This document shows positions 11,300-22,635 of a stretch of DNA of 64,000 bases, piece after piece. Every line of letters starts with the position of its first letter. Positions within the stretch are counted from its first letter, which is position 1. This DNA is from Sorex araneus (lineage: Eukaryota; Chordata; Mammalia; Eulipotyphla; Soricidae), in contig NC_073308.1 in assembly GCF_027595985.1 (NCBI RefSeq), positions 11,864,566 to 11,928,565 on the forward strand, in the 5' to 3' direction. Position numbers and translations under genes: made by a program. A model generated the notes under the pieces. It was not told where the DNA came from, searched no databases, and saw nothing but the letters and a program-made list of their open reading frames with translations.

Positions 11300-12680
11300 A
11301 ACCCTGTTTGTGTGCAACCAGTTTCCCAAAGATGAGTGAAGGGAGATGCTTTGGGTGGGAACGTCCAGTGCCTGGAGGGCCCTCTGCTGTGGAAGCAGGG
11401 TCACTCTTGCCCATGCGGTCTTGGCAGCTGCCATGCCTGAACCGGAACACAGCCAGGTGTGTGGGGGGGGGCGGGGTGGAGGGGGTGGAAGGTGGGGGAC
11501 GCTGTCCATGGACAATGCCTCTCCCAGGGCACTGACCAAGCCTGGGGGTGCCAGGACTGGGTGATACTTGCCCTGGGCTGTGACTGTGCAGGCTGACCTG
11601 GCTGAGAATGTGGGGTGCTGAAGCCTGGAAGGCTGCCTGTGGGCGAACACAGACCAGGTGGGGCAGGGCCTGTGTCCTGTGACCTTTTGGTAGTGAAAGA
11701 ACTAAGTTGGTAGCTGGTATAGGGTGGCCACCCACTCTTGCTTCACTAACCAAGTGGGACAGAAAAAATTGTGGCGTGTAGTGGACTGTGCCTTCCTCAG
11801 AAGCGCTATCTCGCCTCCTGATATCCTCAGGCAGCGAGGCTGAGGGATTGAGTTTTTTAAAAATGGATTTGTTTGAGAAGAACAGAGCCCAGGAAGACCC
11901 GACAGCTAGAGTCAAAAGTGTGGCATGAGAGGAAATAGGGCAGCCACTGTCCGAGGTTGGGACAGTACCCTGTGCTCCTGGTGGCAGGTATCCAGCTGGG
12001 ACTCCATGGACACAACTTTGGGGACAAATGTGTGGTCAGAGGAATGTCCTGGAGACTTATCTCACCTTTGTGCACGCCACACAGCTGACAGGTACACACA
12101 CAGACACAACACACACACTCGCACACACACCACCTGCCACTCAACCAACCTTCACCAAAATGCCCAGCTCCTGCTCCAGCAGCTGGAGCCTCAAAGGGAG
12201 CTTCTGGGACCCAGCTAGGCCTGGGGCTTCTGTCAGGAGGCAGGAGCCTTGCCTCTCCCACGCTGCTGTTGAGGGGACACTTCCATCGAGAGGCTGCCCC
12301 AGGCCAGCACCGAGCCCTAGGTAAGACCAGGCTCAGAGGGAGAGGAGTGGGCCAAGCCCAGAGCTGCCTCGTGTGTGGCTCCCAGGTCCATGCTGTGCAT
12401 GAGGGGAAGCTCAGACCTGGGCTTGGTTCCACAGGCAGCTCCTGAACTGTCCTGAACAGTCCCCTCTCTGGGGTCCCTGCAATGAACCCCCATAGCCTGC
12501 AGACTCACTTCCTCACAAAGACTGTCTCTACCCCTCTCAACCTGGTGCACAGATATGTGCACACCTCACAGCCACACACACAAACACAGACCAGCTGTGT
12601 GCTCATCTCAACTGCCAAACACATACACTTGCCAGGTATGTGTACTCACACAGTCACACACACAATTCCCAAGACATTCT
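11300..12680. other. Interval with no assigned gene
   Basis: Contains a (G)n/(GGGGT) stretch near 11,461-11,495 and CA-rich patches near 12,090-12,135 and 12,565-12,665. No coding evidence was seen. Confidence 0.5.
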
Positions 12681-12681
12681 T

Positions 12682-12887
12682 GCTTTTTTTTTCTTTTTCT
12701 TTTTGGTTTTTGGGTCACACCCAATGATGCTGACTCCTAGGGCTGACTCCTGGCTCTCCACTCAAAAATCACTTGTGGCACTGCTCAGGGAACCGTATGG
12801 GATGCTGGGAATCGAACCCAGGTCAGCCGCGTGCAAGGCAAACGCCCTACCTGCTGTACTATTGCTCCAGCCACCTCCCCCCCCCCA
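12682..12887 (-). mobile_element. SINE, A-tail class, with target-site duplication
   Basis: Full-length inverted copy. The tail is at the left (poly-pyrimidine then 'gggtcacacccaatgatgct') and the tRNA head is at the right, ending 'attgctccagcc'. It is flanked by the perfect 11-bp repeat aagacattctt (12671-12681 and 12888-12898). Confidence 0.93.
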
Positions 12888-12898
12888 AGACATTCTTT

Positions 12899-12990
12899 TG
12901 GGCCACACCTTGGGAGACCCACGGTGGTGGCGGGAACTGAGGCGGGGCTTGCAAGGCAGCTGGCCCACCTGCTGTGCTGCTGCTCCAGCC
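12899..12990 (-). mobile_element. SINE fragment, A-tail class
   Basis: Eroded and internally deleted copy. 'gggccacaccttgggagacc' is followed directly by head sequence 'ctgtgctgctgctccagccc'. Confidence 0.6.
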
Positions 12991-13019
12991 CCTCCCCATA
13001 CCCTCTTCCTGGCCTGCTA

Positions 13020-13560
13020 GGTCCAAATGCACCTGGGTTCTTGAAACGCTTCTCCCGGCCTGTTGGCGTAATGCCAGCGGTGGCCACTAGAGGGCAGTGG
13101 AGAAGCCGTGCGGGAGAAGGAGGCGCCTTCCCAGGGGTCCTGGCCGCGGGGGGCTGCTGCGGGCCTGAGCTCTCTCCGCAGGGTCGCCGGGGACTGCTCC
13201 GCTGAGCCGTCTCGGGTCTGGGGCTTTCCCAGGAGCCCAGGGGGAGTCGGGTGGTGCTCAGGAGACTCGGCGGTGTCTCCTGGCGGTACCTGGTGAGCGC
13301 AGAGAGGCGCGTCCTGCGGGGTCTGCAGGACTCGGCAGCAGCGGCCCGGCCTGGCGGGCCCAGGGGTCCAGGGCCACATGCGGCGCTTCGGCCCGAGCCT
13401 TTCTGGGCATGGACACCGGGCCCGCTGTGCGCCACCTCCCGCCCCGAGCCTCGGCCCGTGACCCGCGGGTCACCAACAGTCGAAGTTCCGAAGGCGCGAC
13501 CAGGGCTCGGTCACATCAGATCAGGGACGCGAAGGTGCCCGGGTTCCTGGCGACCCCCAG
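13020..13560. promoter_or_regulatory. Second CpG island
   Basis: CpG-dense segment. It contains an acceptor-like 'gagctctctccgcag' (ends about 13,181) and a donor-like 'tacctg/gtgagcgc' (about 13,290), with an open frame across the 109-bp interval. This might be an exon, but nothing in the translation is recognisable. A CTCF-type site lies at its left edge. Confidence 0.5.
13081..13100 (+). promoter_or_regulatory. Predicted CTCF binding site
   Basis: tggccactagagggcagtgg matches the well-known mammalian CTCF core (CCACTAGAGGGCA type) at essentially every informative position. It lies next to a CpG island and outside any SINE. Occupancy is inference. Confidence 0.7.
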
Positions 13561-13867
13561 GAGCTGCGTCCGTCTCTCCTGGAAAGGGCAGAGCCGGGAG
13601 GAGGGCTCAGTGCTCGGGCACATCCCGGCAAGCCCACCCCACCCGCCCCCAGCCCGGAGGCTTGACCCCCCAGGCCACAGCTGCATCCCCCCAGCAGGCG
13701 GCCACAGCTTGGCCTGGGGGTCTTCCTTGGGGCCCTCCAGCTGGGCCTTCTCTGTATCCGTTTCTACCTGCTATGTCTGTCCTATTCCGGGTCCTTTATG
13801 TGTGTGATTTGTTCATTCCTCTTTTCTGTTTCGCATCTATTTTTCTTAGACTATTTTTTAAATAGGG

Positions 13868-13978
13868 GTCATTCTTTTTCTTTTCTTCTCTTTTTGGGTC
13901 AGACCCGGCCTTTCACGGGGGTTACTCCTGGCTCATGCATTCAAGATTTACTCCTGGTGATGTTCAGAGGTGTTCACT
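13868..13978 (-). mobile_element. Partial SINE, A-tail class
   Basis: Tail half only: T-rich run, 'tttttgggtcagacccgg', 'gggggttactcctggctcat', then 'actcctggtgatgttcagag'. The tRNA head is absent. Confidence 0.75.
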
Positions 13979-14484
13979 AAAGTTAGCATAAGCATTTCAC
14001 GAAGGCCTTTGCCAGGTATAGCCTTTTCAAGAGCGTCCTGGAGTCTGGCAATAGAATCTGTTCATTTACTTCCTGAAAGATTTTTGTGAATGACAGTACA
14101 TTTTGCAGAGGTTTCAAGATAACACCATGCCTTTAGACGGGTCTTATTAACAGCTCCTAAAATGTTTGCCTCCAAACAGACTCGTTCTTCCGCTAAAGCC
14201 CACTTGCCAGTGCCTAAAATCTGGTTCACAGTGATATCAGGGTCCCTACATAGTGCCGGGAATTGACTGTGTCGAGCACAAAGCATCGCCTCCCCAGTAT
14301 GCTGTCTCGAAGAACCCCACCTCAAAGTTTTCCTGTCTTGGTCACCCCCATACCTCATCACCTCACAGTTCAATAAATGCCCTTTCCTGTTCTAGGTGTA
14401 GGTGGCAAAGGTCGAAACAAGATTCAGCTCTGTACCCCGGGCCTGAGGTGAAGGAACCAGCTGATGATGAAACTGAGGTCATGG

Positions 14485-14660
14485 GTTTTTGTTTGCTAGT
14501 TTCTGTTTGGGGGCCACACCTGGGAATGTTCCGGGGTGACTCCTGGCTATTCCTTCATGAATTACTCCTGTAGGTGCTCAGGGAACGCTGTGGGAGTGCC
14601 TAGGTGGGCACCCGGGTTAACTGCTGCGAGGGGAGCGCTTTTCTACCCACTTTTCTCCCG
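14485..14660 (-). mobile_element. Old SINE, A-tail class
   Basis: 'gggggccacacctgggaatg', 'ggggtgactcctggctattc', 'aattactcctgtaggtgctc', then the eroded head 'gcacccgggttaactg'. Confidence 0.75.
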
Positions 14661-14929
14661 CTCTCTTGCCTGAGTCTTGATCCTTAATCATTGAAGCCAA
14701 ACCCAGCGCTGGAAATCTTCCCTGTAACCCCAGACGAGGCACTTCCTCTCCTCGCCACAAGACAGCGCTGTGGGGCGTTTCCGTCCCTGTCCCAGAACAT
14801 TTCTCTCAGGACTGTCCACCCCTGCTCCTGACCTTCCTCCAGAACCTGCTGAAGCTCCCCGGACCCTAGAGCTCTTCGATGAGGGACTCCCGATCATCGC
14901 CGACCTCTGCAGCCCCCCACACTGTCACA

Positions 14930-15050
14930 CCAGTGCTCTGGCTTTATTTGGGGGTGGCCACAGCAGAGCTAAAGGTGTGGGGGGTTCGAGGCTTCCTATG
15001 GTGTGGGGGATCGAACCCAGGTGGGCCGAGGTAAGGCAAGAGCCTGCCCA
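14930..15050 (-). mobile_element. Degenerate SINE remnant
   Basis: 'gggggtggccacagcag' and 'gggggatcgaacccaggtgg' retain the outer tail and the B-box region. The middle is lost. Confidence 0.5.
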
Positions 15051-15130
15051 CATTCCTGTCCCCTTTTCTTGACCCTTTTGAAGGTTTCCCATCACGGTCA
15101 TCCTCACACCTCTTCCCCCTCCGTACATTT

Positions 15131-15306
15131 CTTTTTTTGCTTTTTGGGGTCACACCCAGCGTTGCTCAGGGTTAGTCCTGGCCTGCACTCAGAAATTACT
15201 CCCGGCAGTGCTCAGGGGACCCTATGGGATGCTGGGGATCGAACCCGGCTGGGCCGCGTACATGGCAAACACCCTCCCTGCTGTATTCTAGCTCCGGCAC
15301 CCCAAT
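15131..15306 (-). mobile_element. SINE, A-tail class, with target-site duplication
   Basis: Full-length inverted copy with 'ggggtcacacccagcgttgc' at the tail side and 'ggggatcgaacccggctggg' at the B box. It is flanked by a perfect 10-bp direct repeat ccgtacattt (15121-15130 and 15307-15316). Confidence 0.93.
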
Positions 15307-15644
15307 CCGTACATTTTGAAGGACCCCCAAACACTCTCACACTCCCTGCCAGAGTTTTGGGGATTCCCACAGATTTCAGATGTTCTAAACATTGTGCTTG
15401 CCCTGTTCGCCGCGGTGAAGGGGTGTGTGGGGAAATTTCAGTCCGGTAACCCCTGGGTTTGGGGTGAAGCCGGTGGCATTGTTTATGAATGACTGTCCAG
15501 CATTAGCACATGGAGATGGAGAACAGATACATCCAAAGTCCTGAAGGATTTTCCAAAAGTTTGTTCGGGGGTTCAGTGGTTCTTCCAGTGGGGTGGGTGG
15601 GAGGATGACTTGGAGCTCCCTCTTCCGCCTGAATCTTCCACCCC

Positions 15645-15910
15645 AGAGTTTCTTCCTTCCTTCCTTCCTTCCTTCCTTCCTTCCTTCCTTCCTTCCTTCC
15701 TTCTTCCTTCCTTCCTTCCTTCCTTCCTTCCTTCCTTCCTTCCTTCCTCCCTCCCTCCTCCCTCCCTCCCTCCCTCCCTCCCTCCTTCCTTCCTTCCTTC
15801 CTTCTTCCTTCCTTCCTTCCTTCCTTCCTTCCTTCCTTCCTTCCTTCCTTCCTTCCTTCCTACCATCTTCTGTCTCTGTCTTCTTCTTTCTTTCTTTCTT
15901 TCCTTTCTTC

Positions 15911-15967
<57 letters not shown>

Positions 15968-15975
15968 TTTTCTTC

Positions 15976-16007
<32 letters not shown>

Positions 16008-16209
16008 TCCTTTTCTCTTCTTTCTTTCTCTTCTTCCTTCTTGCTCTTTTGCTTTTCTTTTTCCTTTCCTTTCCTTCCTTCCTTCCTTCCTTCCTTCCTT
16101 CCTTCCTTCCTTCCTTTCTTCATTCTCTCTTCTGTCTCTTTCTTTCTGTCTCTTTCTTCTTTTCTTCCTTCCTTCTTTCTCTTTTTGTCTCTCTTACTTT
16201 AACTCTTTC

Positions 16210-16288
<79 letters not shown>

Positions 16289-16478
16289 TTTCTCTTTCTT
16301 CTTTCTCTTTCTTCCTTCTTGCTCTTTTGCTTTTCTTTTTCCTCCTTCCTTCCTTTCTTCCTTCCTTCCCTTCCTTCCTTCCTTCCTTTCTTCATTCTCT
16401 CTTTCTGTCTCTTTCTGTCTCTTTCTCTTTTCCTTCCTTCCTTCTTTCTCTTTTTGTCTCTCTTACTTTAATTCTTTC

Positions 16479-16522
<44 letters not shown>

Positions 16523-16523
16523 T

Positions 16524-16572
<49 letters not shown>

Positions 16573-17155
16573 TCTCTCTTTCTTTCTGTGTCTCCTTTCT
16601 TACTTTCTTTCTACTTGTTTCTTTCTTCTTTCCTTTCCCTCCTCTTTTCTCTTTCTTTCTGTCTCTTTCTTTCTTTATTTTTTCCTTTTTTTGGGTCACA
16701 CCCAGCGATGCTCAGGGGTTACTCCTGGCTTTGTACTCAGGAATTACTCCTGGCAGTGCTCAGGGGACCATGTCTCTTTCTTTCTTACATTCTTTCTGTT
16801 TCTTCATTCCTTCCTTCTTCCTTCCTTCCTTCCTTCCTTCCTTCCTTCCTTCCTTCCTTCCTTCCTTCCTTCCTTTCCTTCCTTCCTTCTTCCTTCCTTC
16901 CTTCCATCTTTCTTTCTTTTTTCTGTCTCTTTCTTTTTCTCTTTCCTTACTTTCCTTTTTTTCCCCTCATTTCTTCCTTCCTTATTTCTTCCTTTCTATC
17001 TCTTCCTTCCTTCCTCCTCCCTTACTTCCTTCCTCCTTTCTTCTTTCTTCCTTACTTTCTCTCTCTTTTTCCTGTCTGTCTTTCTTTCTTACTTTCTTTC
17101 TCTCTTTCTTTCTTACATTTTTACTCTTCCTTTCTTTCTCTCTTTCTTTTTTTTT
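15645..17155. repeat. 1.5-kb polypyrimidine tract, (TTCC)n and (CTTT)n
   Basis: Alternating long runs of TTCC and TTTC with minor variants. It is nearly devoid of purines on the plus strand except in the embedded SINE fragment at 16684-16772. The 521-codon and 292-codon frames (Ser/Phe/Leu/Pro only) and their Lys/Arg/Glu mirror frames are consequences of the repeat and not genes. Such homopurine/homopyrimidine mirror repeats can form triplex (H-DNA). Confidence 0.97.
16684..16772 (-). mobile_element. SINE tail-half fragment inside the polypyrimidine tract
   Basis: 'tttgggtcacacccagcgat', 'ggggttactcctggctttgt', 'actcctggcagtgctcaggg', then back to TTTC repeat. Its A-tail side faces the left-hand CTTT run. 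Confidence 0.9.
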
Positions 17156-17612
17156 TTAAATTTATTTATTTTTAATTAGAGAATCACCGTGAGGGTACAG
17201 TTACAGATTTATACACTTTTTTTTTAATTTATTTATTTTTAATTAGAGAATCACCGTGAGGGTACAGTTACAGATTTATACACTTTTGTGCTTATGCTTC
17301 CCTCATACAAAGTTTGGGAACCCATCCCTTCACCAGTGCCCATTCTCCACCACCAGTAAACCCAGCATCCCTTCCACCCTCCCAATCCCATCTCCCCCCC
17401 ACCCCACCCTGCCACTGTGGCAAGGCATTCCCTTCTGTTTTCTCTCTCTAATTAGCTGTTGTGGTTTGCAATAAAGGTGTTGAGTGGCCGCTGTGCTCAG
17501 TCTCTAGCCCTCATTCAGCCCGCAACTCCCTTCCCCCACATGGCCTTCGACTACAATGTAGTTGGTGATCGCTTCTCTGAGTTGACCTTTCCCCAGAACG
17601 TGAGGCCAGCCT
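17156..17612 (-). mobile_element. L1 3' UTR, inverted, with duplicated 3' terminus
   Basis: The reverse complement matches the 3' UTR of the L1 at 36946-38717 block by block: 'cccatcccttcaccagtgcc', 'cattctccaccaccagtaaa', 'gccactgtggcaaggcattc', 'ttgcaataaaggtgttgagt'. The poly-A end is at the left. The terminal 67 bp are present twice in tandem. It is truncated on the 5' side and bounded by polypyrimidine tracts on both sides. Confidence 0.92.
17158..17291 (-). repeat. 67-bp tandem duplication at the L1 3' end (2 units)
   Basis: The block 'attagagaatcaccgtgagg' begins at 17175 and again at 17242, with the same flanking A/T-rich run each time. Confidence 0.9.
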
Positions 17613-18022
<410 letters not shown>

Positions 18023-18182
18023 GCTTTGCTTTTGGTTCACACCCTGTGATGCTCAGGGGTTACTCCCAATTCTGCACTCAGGAGTCACTTCTGGTTTTGC
18101 TCGGGAGACCATATGGAATGCCAAGGAACCCAGGTCACCTGTGTGCAAGGCAACTGCCCTCCCTGCTATCTATCGCTCAGAG
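18023..18182 (-). mobile_element. SINE, A-tail class, with (AAAG)n tail
   Basis: 'tttggttcacaccctgtgat', 'caggggttactcccaattct', 'gtgcaaggcaactgccctcc', with the head ending 'tatcgctcagagc'. Slight internal deletion in the B-box region. Confidence 0.88.
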
Positions 18183-18514
18183 CTGACCTGCTCCCTTTCA
18201 TTGCAGATCCTTGCACCCCAAGCTTTCAGAGTACTTGATCTTGATCTCCCCTTTATCCTTCATCAGTGGAGGACAGAAACAAATAACTGGGCTGGGACTT
18301 TTTGTCCTCCAGGGAGAGGGGGGAGGGCACCCTCAGACATGCAGGAAGATGGGGTGCGGGTAAGTCCATCACAGCAAACCTTGAATAATGGGGCTCAGGA
18401 CAGGGAGATCGGAGAGCCGGGCAGGTGTTTTGCTGTTTGTGACCGACCTGGGCTCTCACACCCTTTCTAGTTCCTTGAAGCCCCTGGAGCAAGGAAAGTC
18501 TATTTCGAGACCTT

Positions 18515-18805
18515 TGAATCACTGTATCACTGAATCGCTGTCATCCCATTGATCATGGATTTTCTCCAGCTGGCACCGGTAACGTCTCCATTCATCCTAG
18601 CCCTGAGATTTTAGCATCCTCTCTTTTCTCATTCTTGCTAGCGGTGCCGCATTGGAGGCTCTTTCAGGGAAAGGGTAATGAGACCCATCATTGCTACTGT
18701 ATTTGGCATATTGAATACACCACAGAGAGCTTGCCAGGCTCTGCCATGTGGGCCGGATGCTCTCGGTACCCTGCCAGGTTCTCTGAGAGGGAGAACTAGG
18801 CTATA
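18515..18805 (-). mobile_element. SINE, RTE-tailed class, long variant
   Basis: The inverted order is: tail ('aatcgctgtcatcccattga', 'ggcaccggtaacgtctccat'), then an extra ~100-bp block ('ctagccctgagattttagca', 'gcggtgccgcattggaggct'), then 'tttggcatattgaatacacc' and 'cttgccaggctctgccatgt'. The extra block is shared with the copy at 49917-50195 and absent from the short variants. Confidence 0.8.
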
Positions 18806-19339
18806 AGATGTTACTTCTGGGAGCTTTCTTTTGTAGTCTCTGGATTTTGGCCGTTGATGGAATGACATGGCGCCGGGGCAGTTCATGGTTGTGGCTGCCA
18901 AGCTACTGGAAAATGGAGGGTTTGGGTGGAGGAGGTCCAGTCCCAATCTGAGCAGGCTTGGAGACCTCAGTCGCGGGTCGCGCACACCTGGGTTCCTCTG
19001 CCGGTTCCTTCATGCGTGAGTCTCATCCCAACGTGTGGAGAGGAGCCTTGACCATGGCTGTGACTGGGTTCCCTAGGTCTTTGGCTGCCGGGGCTCTGCT
19101 CAGGGTGGGGAGGGAAACTCAACCCACTCCCCTCCAAGGGGCCCTGGTGAAGACAGCCAGATATGGGGCAAGAGACTCTGGCAAGACCCCAGAATGCCCA
19201 AAAAATAAGGAAGCCAAAGCCACTTTGGCAAGTTCCTGGTGTAGTCCGGGGAGATGGTGCAGTTCAGACTCTTGATCTCTAATTCCCAGCACCGTTTGCT
19301 GTGGCCAAAGGCAAGCAACCTTAATTGAAAAAATAATAA

Positions 19340-19510
19340 AGGGCTGGAGTGATAGCACAGTGAGGTATAGTGACTTGCACGCTGCAGACGTGTCATCCCA
19401 TAAGGTCCTTCCGACATCATAAATGTTCCCCCTGGACTGCCAGGAATAATTTCTGAGGAAGAGCCAGGAGTAAGCCCTGAGCACTACTGGGTGTGGCCCA
19501 GAAATAAAAA
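19340..19510 (+). mobile_element. SINE, A-tail class, old
   Basis: 'agggctggagtgatagcaca' head, 'gagccaggagtaagccctga', 'tgggtgtggcccagaaata' end, then a short A-rich tail. Confidence 0.8.
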
Positions 19511-19599
19511 ATTAAATTAAAAATATTTTAGAAAGCATGCACATACACACACGTAACACGCACACACACAGATGCAGGGTTAAATGCACACGGCCAAGG

Positions 19600-19765
19600 G
19601 TGGGCAGAATAGTACAGTAAGTAGAGTGCTGACCTTGCATGCTGCTGACCAGAGTTTGATCCCCAGCATTCTAAGGGTCCCCTGAGCACTACCAGGATTG
19701 ATTCTTGAGTGCAGAACCAGGGGTGACCCTTGAGCAATGCCAAGTGTGCCACCCTCAACCATATC
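19600..19765 (+). mobile_element. SINE, A-tail class, old
   Basis: 'gaatagtacagtaagtagag', 'gagtttgatccccagcattc', 'aaccaggggtgacccttgag'. Diverged. Confidence 0.75.
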
Positions 19766-19809
19766 AAAAGCCTATTAATTTCATGACTTATTACCTAAGT
19801 TTTTAGCTG

Positions 19810-19990
19810 TTAGCACCAGAGCCATAGTTTAGCATGGGGCACATTTGCCTTACATGTGGTCCACCTGGGTTTGATCCTCTGCACCCACGTGGTCCCCCAG
19901 TCTGCCAGAAGCGATCTGTGCCCAGAACCAAGAGTAATCCCTGAGCATGGCCAGGTGAGGCCCCCAAACAGTACTGAGCCTCAAGGTTCC
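19810..19990 (+). mobile_element. SINE, A-tail class, old
   Basis: 'tttgccttacatgtggtcca', 'ggtttgatcctctgcaccc', 'agagtaatccctgagcatgg'. One of four same-strand old copies between 19.3 and 20.5 kb. Confidence 0.72.
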
Positions 19991-20349
19991 AAGCTGCCAA
20001 ACAGTCCTGCAAGGACCTTTCATTCCCAGCACCTCCAAGCCAGTGGGGTTACCTAGGGAGCGGCTGGATCCTCAGGGGTCCCGGAACTGTGCCAGAGCAT
20101 AAAGCGAAGTCCACAGTTTCCAGTTACCCACTGCCCGGGCCTGTCCCTACCCAGAGACACCCCTACTGAGCCCCTCCAGAAGAAAGACCGCACTGTGGCT
20201 GGGTCCAGACAAGGCTGCCTGACCCCCTCATATATATTTTTTAATCAGATGATGTTGGAGCTGGAGCTGGAGCTGTGGATGAGAGCCTGCTTCACATGTG
20301 GCAAGTCATGAGTTTACACAGAGACAGTTTGATAAAACAATGCATGTCT

Positions 20350-20500
20350 AAGGGCTGGAGAAGTAGCCTTGCACGCTAGCGACCAGGATTCGATCCCAGG
20401 CATCCGTAAGGTCCCAGAGCCTGCCAGGAATGGTTCCCGAGTGCAGAGCCAGGAGTTATCCCAGAGCCCTGCTGGCTGTGACCCTCAAACCAAAAACAAC
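20350..20500 (+). mobile_element. SINE, A-tail class, internally deleted head
   Basis: 'aagggctggagaagtagcct' joins directly to 'tgcacgctagcgaccaggat', so about 20 bp of the A-box side is missing. It ends 'gctggctgtgaccctcaaac'. Confidence 0.75.
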
Positions 20501-21039
20501 TTCTGTATCAGATGGAGCTGAAGAGACCAGAGCCGAGAGAGCAGGAAACTGTTTTGAAGGAAGAGGAAGTCCTGAAATTTAGTGGTGATTCTGGCAGCCA
20601 GAGAGTGAGTCTGAGCCTGCTCAGGGCACAGCACAAGTCCAAGCACACTCATTGGACAACAGAGCACTGCGATCTCCGAATCACCCCTGGTCTTGCTGCA
20701 CAGTAGGAAAGGAATCCCTCAGCGTTCTCCAGGGAAGCCCAGAGTTCATGAGTCCTTCCCCCTCCCCTGAGTAGGTTGCCTAGGAGAAGGGCAGCATCCC
20801 TGAGAGTGGCAGCTGCGCCGTGGCCCCGCCCCCACCCCATGTGAGGCCAGCCACTAGTTCTCCAGCTTGGAAAGTGCCTGACCTGGGCTGGCCTAGTCCT
20901 TGCCAAGCTGCCCGAGTGCCATGACCAGGTCTCTGCCCTGTACCTTTCTGCCCCTGCAACTCTATCACTCCTATTCCCGCCGGACTCCACGCTGAGGCCA
21001 GCCTCACATAAGCTTGTCCTGGACCACTGGGAACTGCTG

Positions 21040-21650
21040 CCATGGAGCCCGTGTGAGTGTGAGGCAGTGGTGCGAGTGCGGGGTGTGGGGTGGGGTGCGT
21101 GGTGCGTAGTGCGGGGAGCGGGGAGTGCATGGCCGGGTTGGGATGCGCGGTGTGGGATGGGGGTGCACAGTGCGCGCTGTGAGGTGCACGGTGCGGAATG
21201 AGGGATGCGGGCTGCCGGGTCGGGTGTGCCTTGCGGGGAGGGGGTGTTGAGAGGGGGTGTGCTGTGTGTGGTGTGCATTGCAGGATTTGGGGTGCGCAGT
21301 GCGTGGAGTGCAGTGTGGGGTGAGTCATGCGCGTGGCTGGGTGAGGATGTGCGGTTGGGAGATTCAAGTGCGGAGGCAGGGTGGGGGTGCAGGGTGTGGG
21401 TTGGGGGGGTGCACAGTGCATGGTGCTCAGTGTGGGAAGCTTGGTACAGAGTGCGAGGTGAGGACTGCACAGGGCTGGGTGGCGGTGTGAGGTGCAGGAT
21501 GGGGGTGCGGTGCGGAATGAGGGTGCATTGTGCGAGTTGGGGGTGTGCGGTGTGGTGCGCGGTGCAGGTGGCCGGGTGGTGGTGCATGGTGTGGGGTGGG
21601 GTGGAGTGGGGGTGCACCGTGCGCCCTGGGGCCGTGTTCCCATAAGACTT
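21040..21650 (+). repeat. G-rich imperfect tandem region (GTGCGG/GGGGTG words)
   Basis: About 600 bp of degenerate repeats of GTGCGG, GGGGTGTG and GTGCAT words with almost no C-runs on the plus strand. Strong strand asymmetry and many G-triplets suggest minisatellite origin and G-quadruplex potential. The 345- and 287-codon minus frames (Pro/His/Thr-rich) are open because the complementary C-rich strand lacks stop codons. Confidence 0.8.
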
Positions 21651-21829
21651 GCTCTGCTGCCTGTCCTGGGGGTGCCCCCATTGCACTTTCTAGGCTGCCA
21701 CAGTGTGGGGCTAGCAAGGGGCTGAGTCCCAATTCCTGGCCCGTGCCAGGGCGGTGGACACCCCCAGTTATTGGTGCTAGACTCGGTTCCCCTTCAGGAG
21801 AGCCCCACTCTGGGTTGAGGGGGGCGGCA

Positions 21830-22450
21830 GTTACTTTTGCTCTAATTTCTGCTGGGGCTCCTGAATTAAGGCTCGTGTAGCTTTTTACAGGCAGCTTTGG
21901 GGTCTAGATGTGAGTGTCAAGGCTTCCAGAAGTACTGGGAGGTGGGGGGCGGTAGCCCATCCCAACTCCAAGAAAGTCTGAAGATTTCAGTCACAAAACC
22001 CACATATCAGAATTTTCAGCAAATTATATCTTGGTAAGGTCCATCCTGAGACCATGGAGTCAGGCCAGGGTATGGCGGTGATTTTGGATTGTGAAAGCAA
22101 GTGGCTATTGGGGACGCTGCTTGGGTGGTCACCAGGCCAATATCCTCCCCTGCGATTTACCCTGGTATGTTCAGTCATGTGCAGGTATGAGACTAACTGT
22201 GTTTTTTGATCTCTTTCGAGATTTATTTATGGGTCTCTGAAATAAGGCTGATAATTGAGCTTGTATAGCTGAGCCAGAGGTGGTTTGTGGGTGTGGCTCC
22301 CCTACACAGAGCTTTTGGCCATTTAATTTCTTGGGAAACTTGATCCCAAGTTTTGGGGTCCGGCCAAAGGTATGGTGGCAATTTTGGGATATCAGGAAGC
22401 CTGAAGGCACCATCAGGCTGCTGATGCACTTACCTTGCAGGTATAGGGTG
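21830..22450 (-). mobile_element. Inverted copy of the composite element family seen at 65-1150
   Basis: 22205-22380 is the reverse complement, at perhaps 80 percent identity, of about 5-185: shared words include 'atctctttngagatttat', 'gggtctctgaaata', 'gtggtttgtgggnntggctc', 'atttaatttctt' and 'tttggggtc'. A related, more diverged unit lies upstream near 21,840-22,000 ('gctcctgaattaaggctcgt'). No L1 3' end is visible at its left. Confidence 0.6.
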
Positions 22451-22635
22451 ACCCGTTGGTGGCACCATACCCCCATTATTTTCTTCTTGACCAATCTAAA
22501 TACTTGTCAATTTTGTTGATTTTTTAAAGAACCAACTTTTGACTTTATTGATTTTTTCCCCCATTGTCAACTTTATCTCACTTGTTTCTTTTTAATGTTT
22601 ATGTATTGGTTCTGCTTCATTTGGGTTCAACTTTC

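Noticed and set aside
15610-17175. 521-codon Ser/Phe/Leu/Pro frame and its Lys/Arg/Glu mirror frames
   Set aside because: Direct translation of (TTCC)n and (TTTC)n repeats. No complexity and no start context.
20649-21686. 345-codon His/Pro/Thr-rich minus frame
   Set aside because: Open only because the C-rich strand of a G-rich tandem region has no stops.
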